Below, piece after piece: positions 39,842-49,923 of a DNA stretch of 64,000 nucleotides (the first letter of the stretch is position 1; the number at the start of each line of letters is the position of its first letter). The DNA is from Candidatus Pelagibacter communis (GTDB lineage Bacteria; Pseudomonadota; Alphaproteobacteria; Pelagibacterales; Pelagibacteraceae). The translations under genes and the position numbers were made by a program. A model generated the notes under the pieces. That model saw nothing but the letters and a program-made list of their open reading frames with translations. It made no database searches and was not told the origin of the DNA. The stretch is from positions 113,679-177,678 of the forward strand of contig NZ_CVSO01000040.1 of assembly GCF_001180105.1 (NCBI RefSeq), written 5' to 3'.

Positions 39842-39918
39842 GCGCTTGTAGCTCAACTGGATAGAGCGCCTGACTTCGGATCAGGAGGTTCTGGGTTCGA
39901 CTCCTAGCAGGCGCACCA
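39842..39918 (+). tRNA. tRNA-Arg (TCG)
   Basis: The 77-base gene folds as a cloverleaf: acceptor GCGCTTG/CAGGCGC, anticodon stem CCTGA/TCAGG around loop CTTCGGA (anticodon TCG), T arm with GGTTCGA, and encoded CCA. It should read CGN arginine codons, with U34 most suited to CGA. The convergent ABC permease gene ends 2 bases after the CCA, leaving no space for a terminator. Confidence 0.95.
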
Positions 39919-39920
39919 AA

Positions 39921-40712
39921 TTATTCCCCTATATTAATTAATGTTCCCTTTTTACGAGCTTTACTGAAAGAGTAGTAAAATAAGCAAATGGAGATAAATA
40001 AATATAATCCATTTAGGTAAAATGCTTTAAAAATATTTTCTACATTTACAAATCCATTGACTAAAATATTTCTAGCCTCCTCAAATATGTATACGAGTGG
40101 TAGCGCATAAGCAATTTTTTGAAATATTTCAGGCAATATATCTACAGGATAATAAATACATCCAAAAGGGGCCAACAGAAACATAGTTGACCAGGCAATA
40201 TTTTCAAATGAAGGGCCGAACCTAAGTAGACCAGAAGAAACTAGTATACCTAGCGTTATTCCAAAAATGTAGAGACTAAGAAATAAAAAAAATAAACTTA
40301 AACCTAAATCTAATATAGAAATTCCAAATAGAGGAGAAGTTAAAAGAATTGCAGGAACTAAACCGATTAAAGCTCTTACTAAAGCTGTGAATATTAATGA
40401 GATTAAAATTTCACTTTTTTTAATAGGCGAGATAAATAAATTTGTAAAATTTCTACTCCAGATTTCCTCTAAAAAAAGCATATTAAACCCGATACTTGTT
40501 CTAAATAGAAAATCATAAAGTATCGCGCATGTTAATATTATTCCAACAGCATTATTATAATACGAGCTGTATGTTGTAAAAAAATTTGAGATGAAACCCC
40601 ATAAAGTAATTTGTATTGTTGGCCAATATATTAGATCTAAAATTCTCGGAAAAGACCTAGTTATTAAAAAAAAGTGTCTTAAGAACAATCCATACATTCT
40701 ACCTATATTCAT
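39921..40712 (-). CDS. ABC-2 type transporter permease
   Basis: The 263-residue membrane protein has about six hydrophobic spans and the ABC-2 layout: an amphipathic start (IGRMYGLFLRHFFLITRS), then spans around GIILTCAILYDFLF, SLIFTALVRALIGLVPAILL and FLFLSLYIFGITLGILVSSG. The block LAPFGCIYYPVDILPEIFQ before the last spans is typical of permeases for polysaccharide or drug export. It follows its ATPase partner by 1 base. The substrate is unknown; export of an envelope component is the likeliest reading. Confidence 0.85.
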   Translation of the reverse strand: MNIGRMYGLFLRHFFLITRSFPRILDLIYWPTIQITLWGFISNFFTTYSSYYNNAVGIILTCAILYDFLFRTSIGFNMLFLEEIWSRNFTNLFISPIKKSEILISLIFTALVRALIGLVPAILLTSPLFGISILDLGLSLFFLFLSLYIFGITLGILVSSGLLRFGPSFENIAWSTMFLLAPFGCIYYPVDILPEIFQKIAYALPLVYIFEEARNILVNGFVNVENIFKAFYLNGLYLFISICLFYYSFSKARKKGTLINIGE

Positions 40713-40713
40713 A

Positions 40714-41436
40714 TTAATTCCTTACAAGTTTTAAAAAAACTTCCTCTAGATTTTGTCTTCCATGTTTTTTAACTAGATCATTTGGTTTACCCTGATCAAT
40801 TATTAAACCGTTTTTCATCATCATTATTGACGAACACAATCTAGTTACCTCATCCATGTTATGGGATGCTAATAATATAGATACCTTTTTTTCTTTTTTA
40901 TAATTTTCTAAAAAGGTTCTTACAAAATCTCCCGTTTCTGGATCAAGTGAAGCTGTAGGTTCATCGAGCAATAAGACAGATGGATTGTTGATAATCGCTT
41001 TAGCTAAGCTTATTCTATTTTTTTGTCCTGAAGATAATTCTCCAGTCACTCTATCAAGCAAATTTTGTAATCTCAGCTCTTCTACCAGATAATCTATTCT
41101 ACTATTTAAGTTTTTGACAGAATAAAGTTTTCCATAAACAATTAGATTTTGCTTAACTGTAAGTTTCTTTGGTAATTCAATATAAGGAGAAATAAAATTT
41201 ATCTTTTGAAGAATCTCAATTCTATTTTTTTCTAGTTGAAAGCCGTTAATCAAAACTTGTCCACTTGTAGGTTTTAATAAACCTAAAATCATACCTATAG
41301 TAGTAGTTTTTCCACATCCATTAGGACCAAGTAACCCAATTATTTCATTTTCTTTAATTTCAAAATTAATATTCTTAACCGCTTCTTTATTTCCATAATT
41401 CTTTTTAAGATCAATTACTTTAATTGAATTTTCCAT
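40714..41436 (-). CDS. ABC transporter ATP-binding protein
   Basis: The 240-residue ATPase has Walker A GPNGCGKT (residues 37-44), signature LSSGQKNRISLAKAI, Walker B VLLLDEPTASLDP and the switch His in LLASHNMDEV. It resembles the CcmA/drug-type subfamily that pairs with ABC-2 permeases. It shares one base with the sua5 stop and precedes the permease by 1 base, so the pair forms a two-component exporter that is co-transcribed with sua5. Confidence 0.93.
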   Translation of the reverse strand: MENSIKVIDLKKNYGNKEAVKNINFEIKENEIIGLLGPNGCGKTTTIGMILGLLKPTSGQVLINGFQLEKNRIEILQKINFISPYIELPKKLTVKQNLIVYGKLYSVKNLNSRIDYLVEELRLQNLLDRVTGELSSGQKNRISLAKAIINNPSVLLLDEPTASLDPETGDFVRTFLENYKKEKKVSILLASHNMDEVTRLCSSIMMMKNGLIIDQGKPNDLVKKHGRQNLEEVFLKLVRN

Positions 41437-42368
41437 TACTTTACTGAAGCCCTTTTAAGTCTTTCATTGATTGCTTCCCCAAATCCATAATTAGGAATTT
41501 TTTCTACAGCAATACTTTTATAATCTTTATTTTTAATATTTCTTAAAACTTTATACAAATTTTTTGCGGCTTCTTTTAAATCTTTTTTTTTACTTAAATA
41601 ATAATAATCCTTTGAAGTTTTTTTTCTTTTTTTAATTAAAATAAAAGCTTCATTTTCTTTTGGTTTTTTCTTGTTTAGCCTTATAGGTATTCCAGGTGAA
41701 TAATGTAAACTTAATTGTCCTGGGACAACAATTGTTTTATCATTTTTTTTATACAGGATTTTTTTTCTCAAAACTTTGTTAATTTTTTTTCTTTCAATTC
41801 CACCTAGCCTTAATATTTTTGGCTTTCCTAATAAACTTACTATAGTGGACTCTAATCCTATTTTAGATCTACCACCGTCTAGAATAAATTTAATTCTTTC
41901 TCCAAATTCATCCTTTACATCTTCTTTTGTTACCGGACTTATTTTTGAGGATATGTTTGCACTTGGTGCCGCTAGAGGATATTTCAATATTTTTAAAAGT
42001 TTTATAGCCAAATGATGTCTAGGAAACCTAACAGCTAGTGTTTTTTTATTATTAGTTACGATTTTTGAAATATTACTATTTTTTTTTAATTTTAAAACAA
42101 ATGTAACAGGTCCTGGACAATATTTTTTATATAACTTTAAAAATTCTTCATTAATCATACAGTCGTTATTAAGCATTTTTAAGCTACAATAATGCACTAT
42201 GAGTGGATTTCTTTTATTTCTTTTCTTAAGTTTGAATATTTTTAAGGCAGCCTTTTTTGAATAAGCATTAGCCGCTAAACCATAAACAGTTTCAGTCGGA
42301 AACCCAATACATTCATTTTTATCTAAATAATATTTAGCTTTTTTAATATTTGAAAGATTATAATTCAT
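41436..42368 (-). CDS. sua5: Threonylcarbamoyl-AMP synthase (Sua5 family)
   Basis: The enzyme makes threonylcarbamoyl-AMP for the t6A modification of ANN-reading tRNAs. The YrdC domain shows GFPTETVYGLAANAYS, KRNKRNPLIVHY, CPGPVTFVLKL, RFPRHHLAIKLL and APSANISSKISPVT. The extra C-terminal Sua5 domain begins after the linker VPGQLSLHYSPGIPIRL. I chose the ATG at 42368; the longer frame to 42380 begins with TTG and would add four residues (MYYY). xseB diverges only 20 bases away. Confidence 0.93.
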   Translation of the reverse strand: MNYNLSNIKKAKYYLDKNECIGFPTETVYGLAANAYSKKAALKIFKLKKRNKRNPLIVHYCSLKMLNNDCMINEEFLKLYKKYCPGPVTFVLKLKKNSNISKIVTNNKKTLAVRFPRHHLAIKLLKILKYPLAAPSANISSKISPVTKEDVKDEFGERIKFILDGGRSKIGLESTIVSLLGKPKILRLGGIERKKINKVLRKKILYKKNDKTIVVPGQLSLHYSPGIPIRLNKKKPKENEAFILIKKRKKTSKDYYYLSKKKDLKEAAKNLYKVLRNIKNKDYKSIAVEKIPNYGFGEAINERLKRASVK

Positions 42369-42388
42369 GTAATAATACAAACTAATAT

Positions 42389-42640
42389 ATGAAACAAAAA
42401 AATTTACCAGATGATATTGAGTCTAAATCTTTAGATGAACTTAAAGAAATTCTTAATAATTTGGTTGAAAAAATTGAAAAAAATAAAGCTTCAAATCAAT
42501 CCGAAGAGGATTATCTTGAAATATTTAAATTAAATAAATTTATTGAAAAAAAGTTTCAAAATACCTCAAGAGAAATATCTGAGAAAAACAAATTAAAAAT
42601 AAAACAAATTCTAAAAAAAGATGGAAAAAAAACTAAATAA
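42389..42640 (+). CDS. xseB: Exodeoxyribonuclease VII small subunit
   Basis: The 83-residue protein has KSLDELKEILNNLVEKIEKN and EEDYLEIFKLNKFIEKKF, matching the short helical XseB family. It joins XseA to form exonuclease VII, which degrades single-stranded DNA; xseA is not in this window. It overlaps ispA by 20 bases. The xseB-ispA-dxs order is widely conserved in proteobacteria, which strengthens the call. Confidence 0.88.
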   Translation: MKQKNLPDDIESKSLDELKEILNNLVEKIEKNKASNQSEEDYLEIFKLNKFIEKKFQNTSREISEKNKLKIKQILKKDGKKTK

Positions 42641-43484
42641 AACAGGAAAAGATATAAATAAATTTCTCAAGAATTTTTTAAAAAAACAGAGAAGAACTGA
42701 ATTAATCACTTCAATGAATTATGGTTTATTTCCTGGTGGAAAAAAAATAAGATCAAAGATCATTGTTGACGTAGGAAAAATTTTTTCAGTTCCTTATTAT
42801 CATTTAGTAAGAGTAGGAGCTGCAGTGGAATGTATTCACGCATATTCACTTATACACGATGATTTGCCATGTATGGATAATGACGATTTAAGAAGGGGAA
42901 AGTTAAGCACGCACAAAAAATTTGGTGAAGCAACAGCAGTCCTAGCTGGCAATTCACTGCTTACCTTAGCCTTTGAAATTTTAAGCGAAAAAAGTTTCAA
43001 TATTAGTGAAAATAAAAAAAGTAAATTAATAAATTTACTTTCAAATACTTCAGGCCATTTAGGAATTGCAGGGGGCCAATATTTAGATCTTAATTTTGAA
43101 AAAAAAAGAGTAAGTAAAAGAAAAATTATAGATATGCAGCTTAATAAAACTGGTAAACTTTTTTCATTTTCTACTATAGCGCCGTTGATTATTGCTAATA
43201 AGTTTGGGAAGATAAACCAGTTTAAAAAGATAGGTTTAGATATTGGACTTTTATTTCAAATTATTGATGATTTTCTAGATTACAGTGGAAGTGAGAAAAA
43301 GATTGGAAAAAAAACTGGAAAAGACAAAAAAAAGGGCAAGGCGACTTTAATAAGTTTACTCGGGTATAAAAATGCTGTTAAATATTCTTCTTATTTAAAA
43401 AATAGAATAATTTCTTCTTTAAGTAAGTATAAAAGTAAAGATTTGATTGAAACTGTAGAGTTTGTGGTAAATAGAAAAAAATGA
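42621..43484 (+). CDS. ispA: Farnesyl/geranyl diphosphate synthase
   Basis: This 287-residue trans-prenyltransferase has the first aspartate motif in [15 protein letters not shown] and the second in [11 protein letters not shown], plus [14 protein letters not shown] for diphosphate binding and GQYLDL. It elongates dimethylallyl diphosphate with isopentenyl diphosphate. The product chain length cannot be read with certainty. It lies between xseB (20-base overlap) and dxs (4-base overlap). In a proteorhodopsin-bearing organism it also supplies precursors of retinal. Confidence 0.93.
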   Translation: MEKKLNKTGKDINKFLKNFLKKQRRTELITSMNYGLFPGGKKIRSKIIVDVGKIFSVPYYHLVRVGAAVECIHAYSLIHDDLPCMDNDDLRRGKLSTHKKFGEATAVLAGNSLLTLAFEILSEKSFNISENKKSKLINLLSNTSGHLGIAGGQYLDLNFEKKRVSKRKIIDMQLNKTGKLFSFSTIAPLIIANKFGKINQFKKIGLDIGLLFQIIDDFLDYSGSEKKIGKKTGKDKKKGKATLISLLGYKNAVKYSSYLKNRIISSLSKYKSKDLIETVEFVVNRKK

Positions 43485-45388
43485 CAAAATATAAGTTTTT
43501 AGATAATGTAAATTTTCCATCGGATATAAAAAATTTAAAATCCTCAGAATTGATTACCCTGTCAAAGGAGTTAAGAGAGGAATTGATAGAGGCTGTTTCA
43601 TTTACAGGTGGTCATTTAGGTGCAGGTTTAGGAGTTGTTGAGTTGACCGTAGCCTTACACCATGTTTTTGATACACCTAATGATAAAATAGTTTGGGACG
43701 TCGGCCACCAATCATATCCTCATAAAATTTTAACAGGTCGTAAAAATAGAATCAAAACACTGAGACAAGGAAATGGACTATCTGGTTTCACAAAAAGATC
43801 TGAAAGTGAATATGATCCATTTGGTGCAGCACATAGCTCAACATCAATTTCTGCAGCTTTAGGTATTGCTACTGCAAATAAACTTTCAAAAAAATCAGAA
43901 AATGTTGTTGCTGTTATTGGCGATGGAGCGATCAGTGCTGGAATGGCTTATGAGGCTATGAACAATGCGGGCATATCAAAAACTAAAATGATAGTAATTT
44001 TAAATGATAACGACATGTCAATTGCGGAACCTGTGGGTGCAATGAGAAGTTATTTAGCAAAATTATTGACTGGGAAAATATATTTTAGTCTAAGAGAGAC
44101 TTTTAAATTAATTATTTCTGCCTTTTCCAAAAGATTTTCAAAAAAAGCTGGAAAAGCAGAAGATTTTCTGAGGTCAGCAGTAACAGGCGGAACACTTTTT
44201 AATTCACTAGGTTTTTATTATGTTGGACCAATAGATGGACATGATATTGATACTCTTGTCTCAGTTTTAAAAAATGCAAAGGATACTAACTTTGACGGTC
44301 CAATAATGATACATATTAAAACTGAAAAAGGAAAAGGTTATCAATTTGCAGAAAATTCAAAAGACAAATATCATGGTGTTTCGAAGTTTAATATAAAAAC
44401 TGGTGTACAAGAAAAATCAAGTTCTAAAATTCCATCATATACAAGTGTTTTTGCCAATACGTTAATTAAACACGCTGAGAGAGATAGTAAAATAATTGGT
44501 ATCACTGCTGCGATGCCATCTGGTACTGGAATGGATTTATTTGCAAAAAAATTTCCAAATAGAATGTTTGATGTTGGTATTGCGGAACAACATGCAGTGA
44601 CATTTTCTGCTGGTTTAGCTACAGAAGGATTCAAGCCTTATGCAGCAATTTACTCTACCTTTTTACAAAGAGCCTATGATCAGGTTGTTCACGATGTTGC
44701 AATTCAAAGTTTACCTGTCAGATTCGCTATAGACCGTGCAGGTCTTGTTGGTGCGGACGGTCCTACACATGCCGGATCTTTTGATATAACCTACTTATCA
44801 ACCTTACCTAATTTTGTAGTTATGGCTCCAAGCGATGAGTCGGAATTAGTTAAAATGATTAATACCTCAGTTGACATTAATGATAAACCGTCAGCTTTTA
44901 GGTACCCTCGTGGAACTGGTATTGGGATTAAACTTCCTGAAATTAATGAAAAAGTTGAAATTGGAAAAGGCAGGGTTATTAAAGAAGGTAAAGAAATTGC
45001 TTTAATTAATTTTGGTGCTCGTTTGCAAGAGTGTCAAAAAGCTTTAAACAATCTTGAAAAAAAAGGTTTAAATCTTACCTTAATTGACGCAAGATTTTGT
45101 AAACCATTAGATGAAAATTTAATGTGGAATACAGCAAAGAATCATGAAGTTGTTATTTCAATTGAAGAAGGTTCAATTGGAGGTTTTGGATCTCATTTAA
45201 GTAAATTTTTATCAGAAAAAGGCTTATTAGAAAAAATTAAATTTAGGTCGATGACTTTTCCTGACAAGTTTATTGATCAAGATAAACCTGATCTAATGTA
45301 TCAGATTGCTGGCTTGGATAGCAAAGCTATCGAAGAAAAAGTTTATGAGGTTTTAGATTCTAAAATTGTTGTTCAGAAAAAAAACTAA
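43481..45388 (+). CDS. dxs: 1-deoxy-D-xylulose-5-phosphate synthase
   Basis: Dxs condenses pyruvate and glyceraldehyde-3-phosphate, the first step of the MEP isoprenoid pathway. The 635-residue ThDP enzyme has [56 protein letters not shown], the transketolase-like [16 protein letters not shown] and [19 protein letters not shown]. It overlaps ispA by 4 bases and converges on aroC with a 4-base overlap. Together the pair feeds quinone, undecaprenyl and retinal synthesis. Confidence 0.98.
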   Translation: MTKYKFLDNVNFPSDIKNLKSSELITLSKELREELIEAVSFTGGHLGAGLGVVELTVALHHVFDTPNDKIVWDVGHQSYPHKILTGRKNRIKTLRQGNGLSGFTKRSESEYDPFGAAHSSTSISAALGIATANKLSKKSENVVAVIGDGAISAGMAYEAMNNAGISKTKMIVILNDNDMSIAEPVGAMRSYLAKLLTGKIYFSLRETFKLIISAFSKRFSKKAGKAEDFLRSAVTGGTLFNSLGFYYVGPIDGHDIDTLVSVLKNAKDTNFDGPIMIHIKTEKGKGYQFAENSKDKYHGVSKFNIKTGVQEKSSSKIPSYTSVFANTLIKHAERDSKIIGITAAMPSGTGMDLFAKKFPNRMFDVGIAEQHAVTFSAGLATEGFKPYAAIYSTFLQRAYDQVVHDVAIQSLPVRFAIDRAGLVGADGPTHAGSFDITYLSTLPNFVVMAPSDESELVKMINTSVDINDKPSAFRYPRGTGIGIKLPEINEKVEIGKGRVIKEGKEIALINFGARLQECQKALNNLEKKGLNLTLIDARFCKPLDENLMWNTAKNHEVVISIEEGSIGGFGSHLSKFLSEKGLLEKIKFRSMTFPDKFIDQDKPDLMYQIAGLDSKAIEEKVYEVLDSKIVVQKKN

Positions 45389-46470
45389 GACTCACACTGG
45401 GCTTTGTGCATCAAAAAATGATCCAATAAAACACAATGCATCATCGCTTCACCTATTGGGACAGCTCTAATTCCAACACAAGGATCATGTCGACCTCGTA
45501 CTGATATATTTGTATTTTTCCCAAATTTATCAATAGTTTTTCTTGAGTTAAGAATTGAAGATGTCGGTTTTACTGCGAAAGATACTTTTATTTGTTGACC
45601 ACTTGAAATACCACCAAGAATTCCACCCGCATTGTTAGATTTGAAAACTGTTTTATTCCCTTTTTGTCTTATCTCATCAGAATTCTGTTCACCAGTTAAT
45701 TGTGCAACATCCATTCCAGTTCCGATGTTGACACCTTTTACAGCATTAATACTCATCATAGCTGATGCTAAATCCATATCTAATTTTGAGTAAATAGGTG
45801 CACCTAGGCCAGATGGCACCCCGTTAGCTCTTAATTCTATGACTGCACCACAAGATGAACCGGACTTTCTGATTGCCAACAAATATTTTTCCCACAATTT
45901 TAAAACTTTTTTGTCAGGACAGAAAAATGGATTTTTTTCTATAAATTTGTTGTTCCATGCAGATACATCACAACCTAAAATTCCAAGTTGGGTAACGGCA
46001 CCTTTAACGTAATATTTTTTCCCAATTTTTTTTTCTAAAACTTTTTTTGCAATTGCACCCGCAGCTACTCTAGCTGCAGTCTCTCTCGCTGATTGCCTAC
46101 CACCTCCCCTGAAGTCTCTTATGCCGTATTTTTTAAAATAAGTTAGATCAGCGTGCCCAGGACGAAATTTATTTTTGATAGTCTCATAGTCTCTTGATTT
46201 CATATCCTTATTGTAAATAATCATTAATATTGGTGTACCAGTTGTCTCACCATTAAATACTCCTGACAAAATTTCAACTTTGTCATCTTCTTTTCTTTGA
46301 GTAGTAAATTTTGATTGACCAGGTTTTCTCTTATTTAGTTCTTTTTGTATGTCTTTTTCAGATATTTTTATTCTCGGAGGACATCCATCAACTACACATC
46401 CAATAGCCGGTCCATGAGATTCACCCCAAGTAGTGAAACGAAATAACTTTCCAAATGTATTAAATGACAT
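45385..46470 (-). CDS. aroC: Chorismate synthase
   Basis: AroC makes chorismate from EPSP using reduced FMN. The 361-residue protein begins [20 protein letters not shown] and has RRPGQS-like [13 protein letters not shown], the triple block [20 protein letters not shown], and [15 protein letters not shown] and [18 protein letters not shown]. All are diagnostic. It diverges from pdxH with a 32-base spacer between start codons and overlaps dxs tail to tail. Confidence 0.98.
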   Translation of the reverse strand: MSFNTFGKLFRFTTWGESHGPAIGCVVDGCPPRIKISEKDIQKELNKRKPGQSKFTTQRKEDDKVEILSGVFNGETTGTPILMIIYNKDMKSRDYETIKNKFRPGHADLTYFKKYGIRDFRGGGRQSARETAARVAAGAIAKKVLEKKIGKKYYVKGAVTQLGILGCDVSAWNNKFIEKNPFFCPDKKVLKLWEKYLLAIRKSGSSCGAVIELRANGVPSGLGAPIYSKLDMDLASAMMSINAVKGVNIGTGMDVAQLTGEQNSDEIRQKGNKTVFKSNNAGGILGGISSGQQIKVSFAVKPTSSILNSRKTIDKFGKNTNISVRGRHDPCVGIRAVPIGEAMMHCVLLDHFLMHKAQCES

Positions 46471-46502
46471 TATTCTATTATATAAATTATTTTGTTAAAA
46501 TT

Positions 46503-47129
46503 ATGAATGAAAAAAATTCACTTGGACTAGATATTTGTTTTAAAGATGAGGATAACCCAGTAAATCTCTTCAAAGAATGGTTTAAAAAGGCTGAAACTAC
46601 CGAACCTAATGATCCAAATGCATTATCATTAGCAACAGCTGATAAAACCGGAAGACCTAAAGTGAGAATGGTTCTGTTAAAAGGCTTTAGTGATGATGGT
46701 TTTACTTTTTACACAAACTTCAATAGTTCTAAAGGCAAGGATCTTAAAGAAAATCCTAAAGCATCAATGTGTTTTCATTGGAAAAGTCTTTTAAGACAAA
46801 TAAGGATTTACGGTAATGTTGTTCAAGTTCCTGACAAAGAGGCTGATGAATATTATAATTCAAGAGCATATGGGAGTAGAATAGGAGCCTGGGCCTCAAA
46901 TCAAAGTGAAGTTTTAGAAAGCAGAAAGTCACTTGATGACTCAATTGAAAAATTCAAAAAAAAGTTTAGTGATGAGAAAAAAGTTCCAAGACCACCTAAT
47001 TGGTCTGGATGGAGATTGGTACCTGAAGAAATTGAGTTTTGGCGTGATGGAGATAATAGAATTCATGAAAGATTGAAATACGTTAAGAGTAATGGAAAAG
47101 GCTGGAAAAGATTTTTATTAAATCCTTAA
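46503..47129 (+). CDS. pdxH: Pyridoxine/pyridoxamine 5'-phosphate oxidase
   Basis: PdxH makes pyridoxal phosphate with FMN and oxygen. The protein has LFKEWFKKAETTEPNDPNAL, RPKVRMVLLKGFSDDGFTFY (FMN-binding), FHWKSLLRQIRIYG, SRIGAWASNQSE and the C-terminal EFWRDGDNRIHERLKY. I chose the ATG at 46503 (208 aa). A frame opening at 46464 would overlap aroC's start and add 13 residues unlike the family. It overlaps the convergent polyprenyl synthase by 4 bases (TTAA). Confidence 0.95.
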   Translation: MNEKNSLGLDICFKDEDNPVNLFKEWFKKAETTEPNDPNALSLATADKTGRPKVRMVLLKGFSDDGFTFYTNFNSSKGKDLKENPKASMCFHWKSLLRQIRIYGNVVQVPDKEADEYYNSRAYGSRIGAWASNQSEVLESRKSLDDSIEKFKKKFSDEKKVPRPPNWSGWRLVPEEIEFWRDGDNRIHERLKYVKSNGKGWKRFLLNP

Positions 47130-48139
47130 AAAGATCTTTCAATACTAAAAGATGTCAAATTTTTTAGAATATTTTTTTGTTCAGAACTTTCAAAGATGTT
47201 TAAAGAGTTAGATGCTAAAGAAATAAAATGATCAGCTTTTTTGTAACATTGTTTAATAACATCATATTTTTTTATTAAATCTAATGTGTATTTCAAATCG
47301 TTTTCAGTCCTTTCTTTCTTGGAAAAAAATTCTTTAACCATATCTCTCTCACCACTTTTACATTGTTGGTTTAAAATTATTATAGGTAAAGTGATTTTAC
47401 CCTCGTAAAAATCTTTTCCAATTGTTTTTCCAAATTTTTTCAGATCAGAATTATAATCCAATGTATCATCGGCTATCTGAAAAGTTACTCCAAGATTTTT
47501 TCCATAAGAAGATAATGCTTCTTTAACCTTTTCATCTTTATTACCCAATATCGCTCCAACCTTACATGCAGCAGAAAATAATGCTGCAGTTTTAGATGTG
47601 ATAATCTCTAAATATGTTTCTTCAACTGTATCTATTTCTGATTTATGTTGAAGTTGCAAAACTTCACCTTGTGCTATTTTCGCAGATGTCATTGATAATA
47701 ACTTTAAGACCTCTAAATTTCCGTCTTCAACCATCATTTCAAAACATCTACTTAAAAGATAGTCACCAACTAAAATTGATGCGTGGTTTCCCCAAATTGA
47801 GTTTATTGTTTTTTTCCCTCTTCTGATCTCTCCGTTATCGAGAACATCATCGTGCATCAATGTTGCGGCATGAATTAATTCTACACATGCAGCTAGATTT
47901 ATATCTCGACCACCTTTTAAATACCCACAAAGTTTTGAACTACTTAAAGTCAACATGGCTCTTAATTTTTTCCCACCCGTGTCTAGATTATAGTTAGTCA
48001 TTTTCTCCACCAAAGACACATCACTTATAAGTCTGTTTTTTATCTTCTCTTCAACTAGAATAATCTTGTCATCGACTGAATTTTTTAAATCGAGATATGC
48101 GTTATTAACTTTATTTTTTAATTGAATTACTGAGCCCAT
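47126..48139 (-). CDS. ispB: Polyprenyl (octaprenyl/decaprenyl) diphosphate synthase
   Basis: This 337-residue long-chain trans-prenyltransferase has GGKKLRAMLTLSSSKL, the first aspartate motif LMHDDVLDNGEIRRGK and the second QIADDTLDYNSDL, with KITLPIIIL. It makes the ubiquinone side chain; chain length is not decidable here. It diverges from sppA across a 111-base spacer holding a good promoter for the latter. Confidence 0.93.
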   Translation of the reverse strand: MGSVIQLKNKVNNAYLDLKNSVDDKIILVEEKIKNRLISDVSLVEKMTNYNLDTGGKKLRAMLTLSSSKLCGYLKGGRDINLAACVELIHAATLMHDDVLDNGEIRRGKKTINSIWGNHASILVGDYLLSRCFEMMVEDGNLEVLKLLSMTSAKIAQGEVLQLQHKSEIDTVEETYLEIITSKTAALFSAACKVGAILGNKDEKVKEALSSYGKNLGVTFQIADDTLDYNSDLKKFGKTIGKDFYEGKITLPIIILNQQCKSGERDMVKEFFSKKERTENDLKYTLDLIKKYDVIKQCYKKADHFISLASNSLNIFESSEQKNILKNLTSFSIERSF

Positions 48140-48182
48140 TGCTAAGAAACTATTATAATAGAAGATATTTTATACTTATCAA

Positions 48183-48210
48183 TTGACGCACCTAAAACTT
48201 CAACTATAAG
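48183..48210 (+). promoter_or_regulatory. Putative sigma-70 promoter of sppA
   Basis: TTGACG at 48183-48188 and TATAAG at 48205-48210 are 16 bases apart, close to consensus, with the sppA ATG 40 bases after the -10 box. It is located in the divergent spacer between ispB and sppA. Confidence 0.5.
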
Positions 48211-48250
48211 TAGACTTTATATTAATCTAAAAATTCTATAAGCATACTTC

Positions 48251-49057
48251 ATGTTATCTTTTTTCAAAAAAAAAAAAATCGTCCCCCACATAAGATTAAC
48301 TGGTGTTATTGGAAACGCTGGAAGATTTAAACAAGGAATTGATTTTGCTGGCCAAGAAGAATTGATAAAAAAAGCATTTTCGATAAAAAAATCTTTAGCC
48401 GTTGCAATATCGATAAACTCTCCAGGCGGTTCACCAGTCCAATCTCACTTAATATACGACTTCATTAGAGCTCAGGCTAAAAAAAATAAAAAAAAGGTAA
48501 TTGTTTTCGCAGAAGATGTTGCTGCTTCAGGAGGTTACTTGATTGCATGTGCTGGAGATGAGATTTATGCTAATTCAAGTTCAATTGTTGGTTCAATTGG
48601 CGTTATTTATGCTTCTTTTGGTTTTAAGGATCTTATTCAAAAGGTAGGTGTAGAAAGAAGAGTTTATACTGCAGGAAAAAACAAAAGTACTTTAGACCCT
48701 TTTGTGGATGCGAAAGAAGAAGATATTAAAAGATTAAAAAATATTCAACTTGATTTACATAAAGATTTTATAAATGTAGTGGAGACAAGCAGGGGTGCAA
48801 AACTTAAAAAAGATAAAGGAATAGAATTATTTTCTGGAGAGTTTTGGTCTGGGTCTAAATCAAAAGAACTTGGCTTAATTGACGGTATAGGAAATGCAAA
48901 TCAAATTTTAAAAGATAAGTTTGGTGACGATGTAATAATTAAAAAGTTTGAAAAAAGCAAAGGATGGTTGGCAAAAAGAATTTCATCAGAGAATCAAATC
49001 GATAAGATAGCAAATGTAATTGAAGAAAGATCTATCTGGCAAAGATATGGCCTCTAA
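48251..49057 (+). CDS. sppA: S49 family signal peptide peptidase (SppA-like)
   Basis: The 268-residue serine protease has [36 protein letters not shown] (with the nucleophilic Ser of ASGGY), [15 protein letters not shown] and [13 protein letters not shown] with the likely catalytic lysine. No clear membrane anchor is present, so it may be a cytoplasmic or peripheral short form. It would degrade cleaved signal peptides. A run of 13 adenines at 48266-48278 falls at codons 6-9. Its end overlaps glyQ by 11 bases. Confidence 0.88.
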   Translation: MLSFFKKKKIVPHIRLTGVIGNAGRFKQGIDFAGQEELIKKAFSIKKSLAVAISINSPGGSPVQSHLIYDFIRAQAKKNKKKVIVFAEDVAASGGYLIACAGDEIYANSSSIVGSIGVIYASFGFKDLIQKVGVERRVYTAGKNKSTLDPFVDAKEEDIKRLKNIQLDLHKDFINVVETSRGAKLKKDKGIELFSGEFWSGSKSKELGLIDGIGNANQILKDKFGDDVIIKKFEKSKGWLAKRISSENQIDKIANVIEERSIWQRYGL

Positions 49058-49922
49058 AAAAGAAAATTCAAAAATACAAACCTTCCAAGATACAATTTTT
49101 AATTTGCAAAAATTTTGGGCAAAACACGGTTGTGTAATTTTACAACCATATGATATGGAAGTTGGGGCGGGCACATTTCATCCTGCGACTACTTTAAGGT
49201 CTCTTGGTCCTAAACCATGGAGATCAGCTTATGTACAACCTTCAAGAAGACCAACTGACGGAAGATATGGAGAAAATCCAAATAGACTTCAACATTATTA
49301 TCAATTCCAAGTGATTATAAAACCATCGCCAAAAAATATTAAAAAATTATATCTAAGCAGTCTTAATGCCGTTGGAATAAAACATAATGACCATGATATT
49401 AGATTTGTTGAAGACGATTGGGAAAGTCCAACACTGGGTGCAGCAGGGTTAGGTTGGGAAGTTTGGTGCGATGGAATGGAAATTACCCAATTTACTTATT
49501 TTCAAAAAATGGCTGGGATAGATTGCAAACCTATTTCTGTGGAGCTTACTTATGGTTTAGAACGATTATGTATGTTTACCCAAAAGAAAAAAAATGTATT
49601 TGACTTAGTATGGAATGATGAAGGTATCCTTTATAAAGAGGTTTTTTTACAAGCTGAAAAAGAATTTTCATCTTACAATTTTGATTTTGCAAATGTTGAG
49701 AACTTATTTAAATTTTTTGATATGCTGGAACAAGAAACCAAATCTTTGTTAGAAAAAAAACTCTCACTTCCTGCTTATGATCAGTGTTTAAAAGCAAGTC
49801 ATGTTTTTAATATTCTAGATGCCAGAGGAGCGATTAGCGTAGCGCAAAGAGCAGAGTTTATTGCTAGAATTAGAGATTTGACCAAAGGTGTTGGTCAAGT
49901 TTGGGTAGATAGCCAAAAATAA
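49047..49922 (+). CDS. glyQ: Glycine--tRNA ligase alpha subunit
   Basis: GlyQ is the catalytic half of the bacterial alpha2beta2 glycyl-tRNA synthetase. The protein shows [92 protein letters not shown] and [10 protein letters not shown] chose the ATG at 49047 (291 aa); a TTG at 49020 would add nine residues that overlap sppA further. It is followed by glyS after 1 base. Confidence 0.97.
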   Translation: MASKKENSKIQTFQDTIFNLQKFWAKHGCVILQPYDMEVGAGTFHPATTLRSLGPKPWRSAYVQPSRRPTDGRYGENPNRLQHYYQFQVIIKPSPKNIKKLYLSSLNAVGIKHNDHDIRFVEDDWESPTLGAAGLGWEVWCDGMEITQFTYFQKMAGIDCKPISVELTYGLERLCMFTQKKKNVFDLVWNDEGILYKEVFLQAEKEFSSYNFDFANVENLFKFFDMLEQETKSLLEKKLSLPAYDQCLKASHVFNILDARGAISVAQRAEFIARIRDLTKGVGQVWVDSQK

Positions 49923-49923
49923 A

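Noticed and set aside
39842..39918. tRNA-Arg as an integration site for a mobile element
   Set aside because: There is no integrase, no direct repeat of the tRNA end, and the neighbours are ordinary genes.
46464..46502. N-terminal extension of pdxH from 46464
   Set aside because: It would overlap the aroC start and adds a hydrophobic stretch foreign to PdxH; the ATG at 46503 fits the family.
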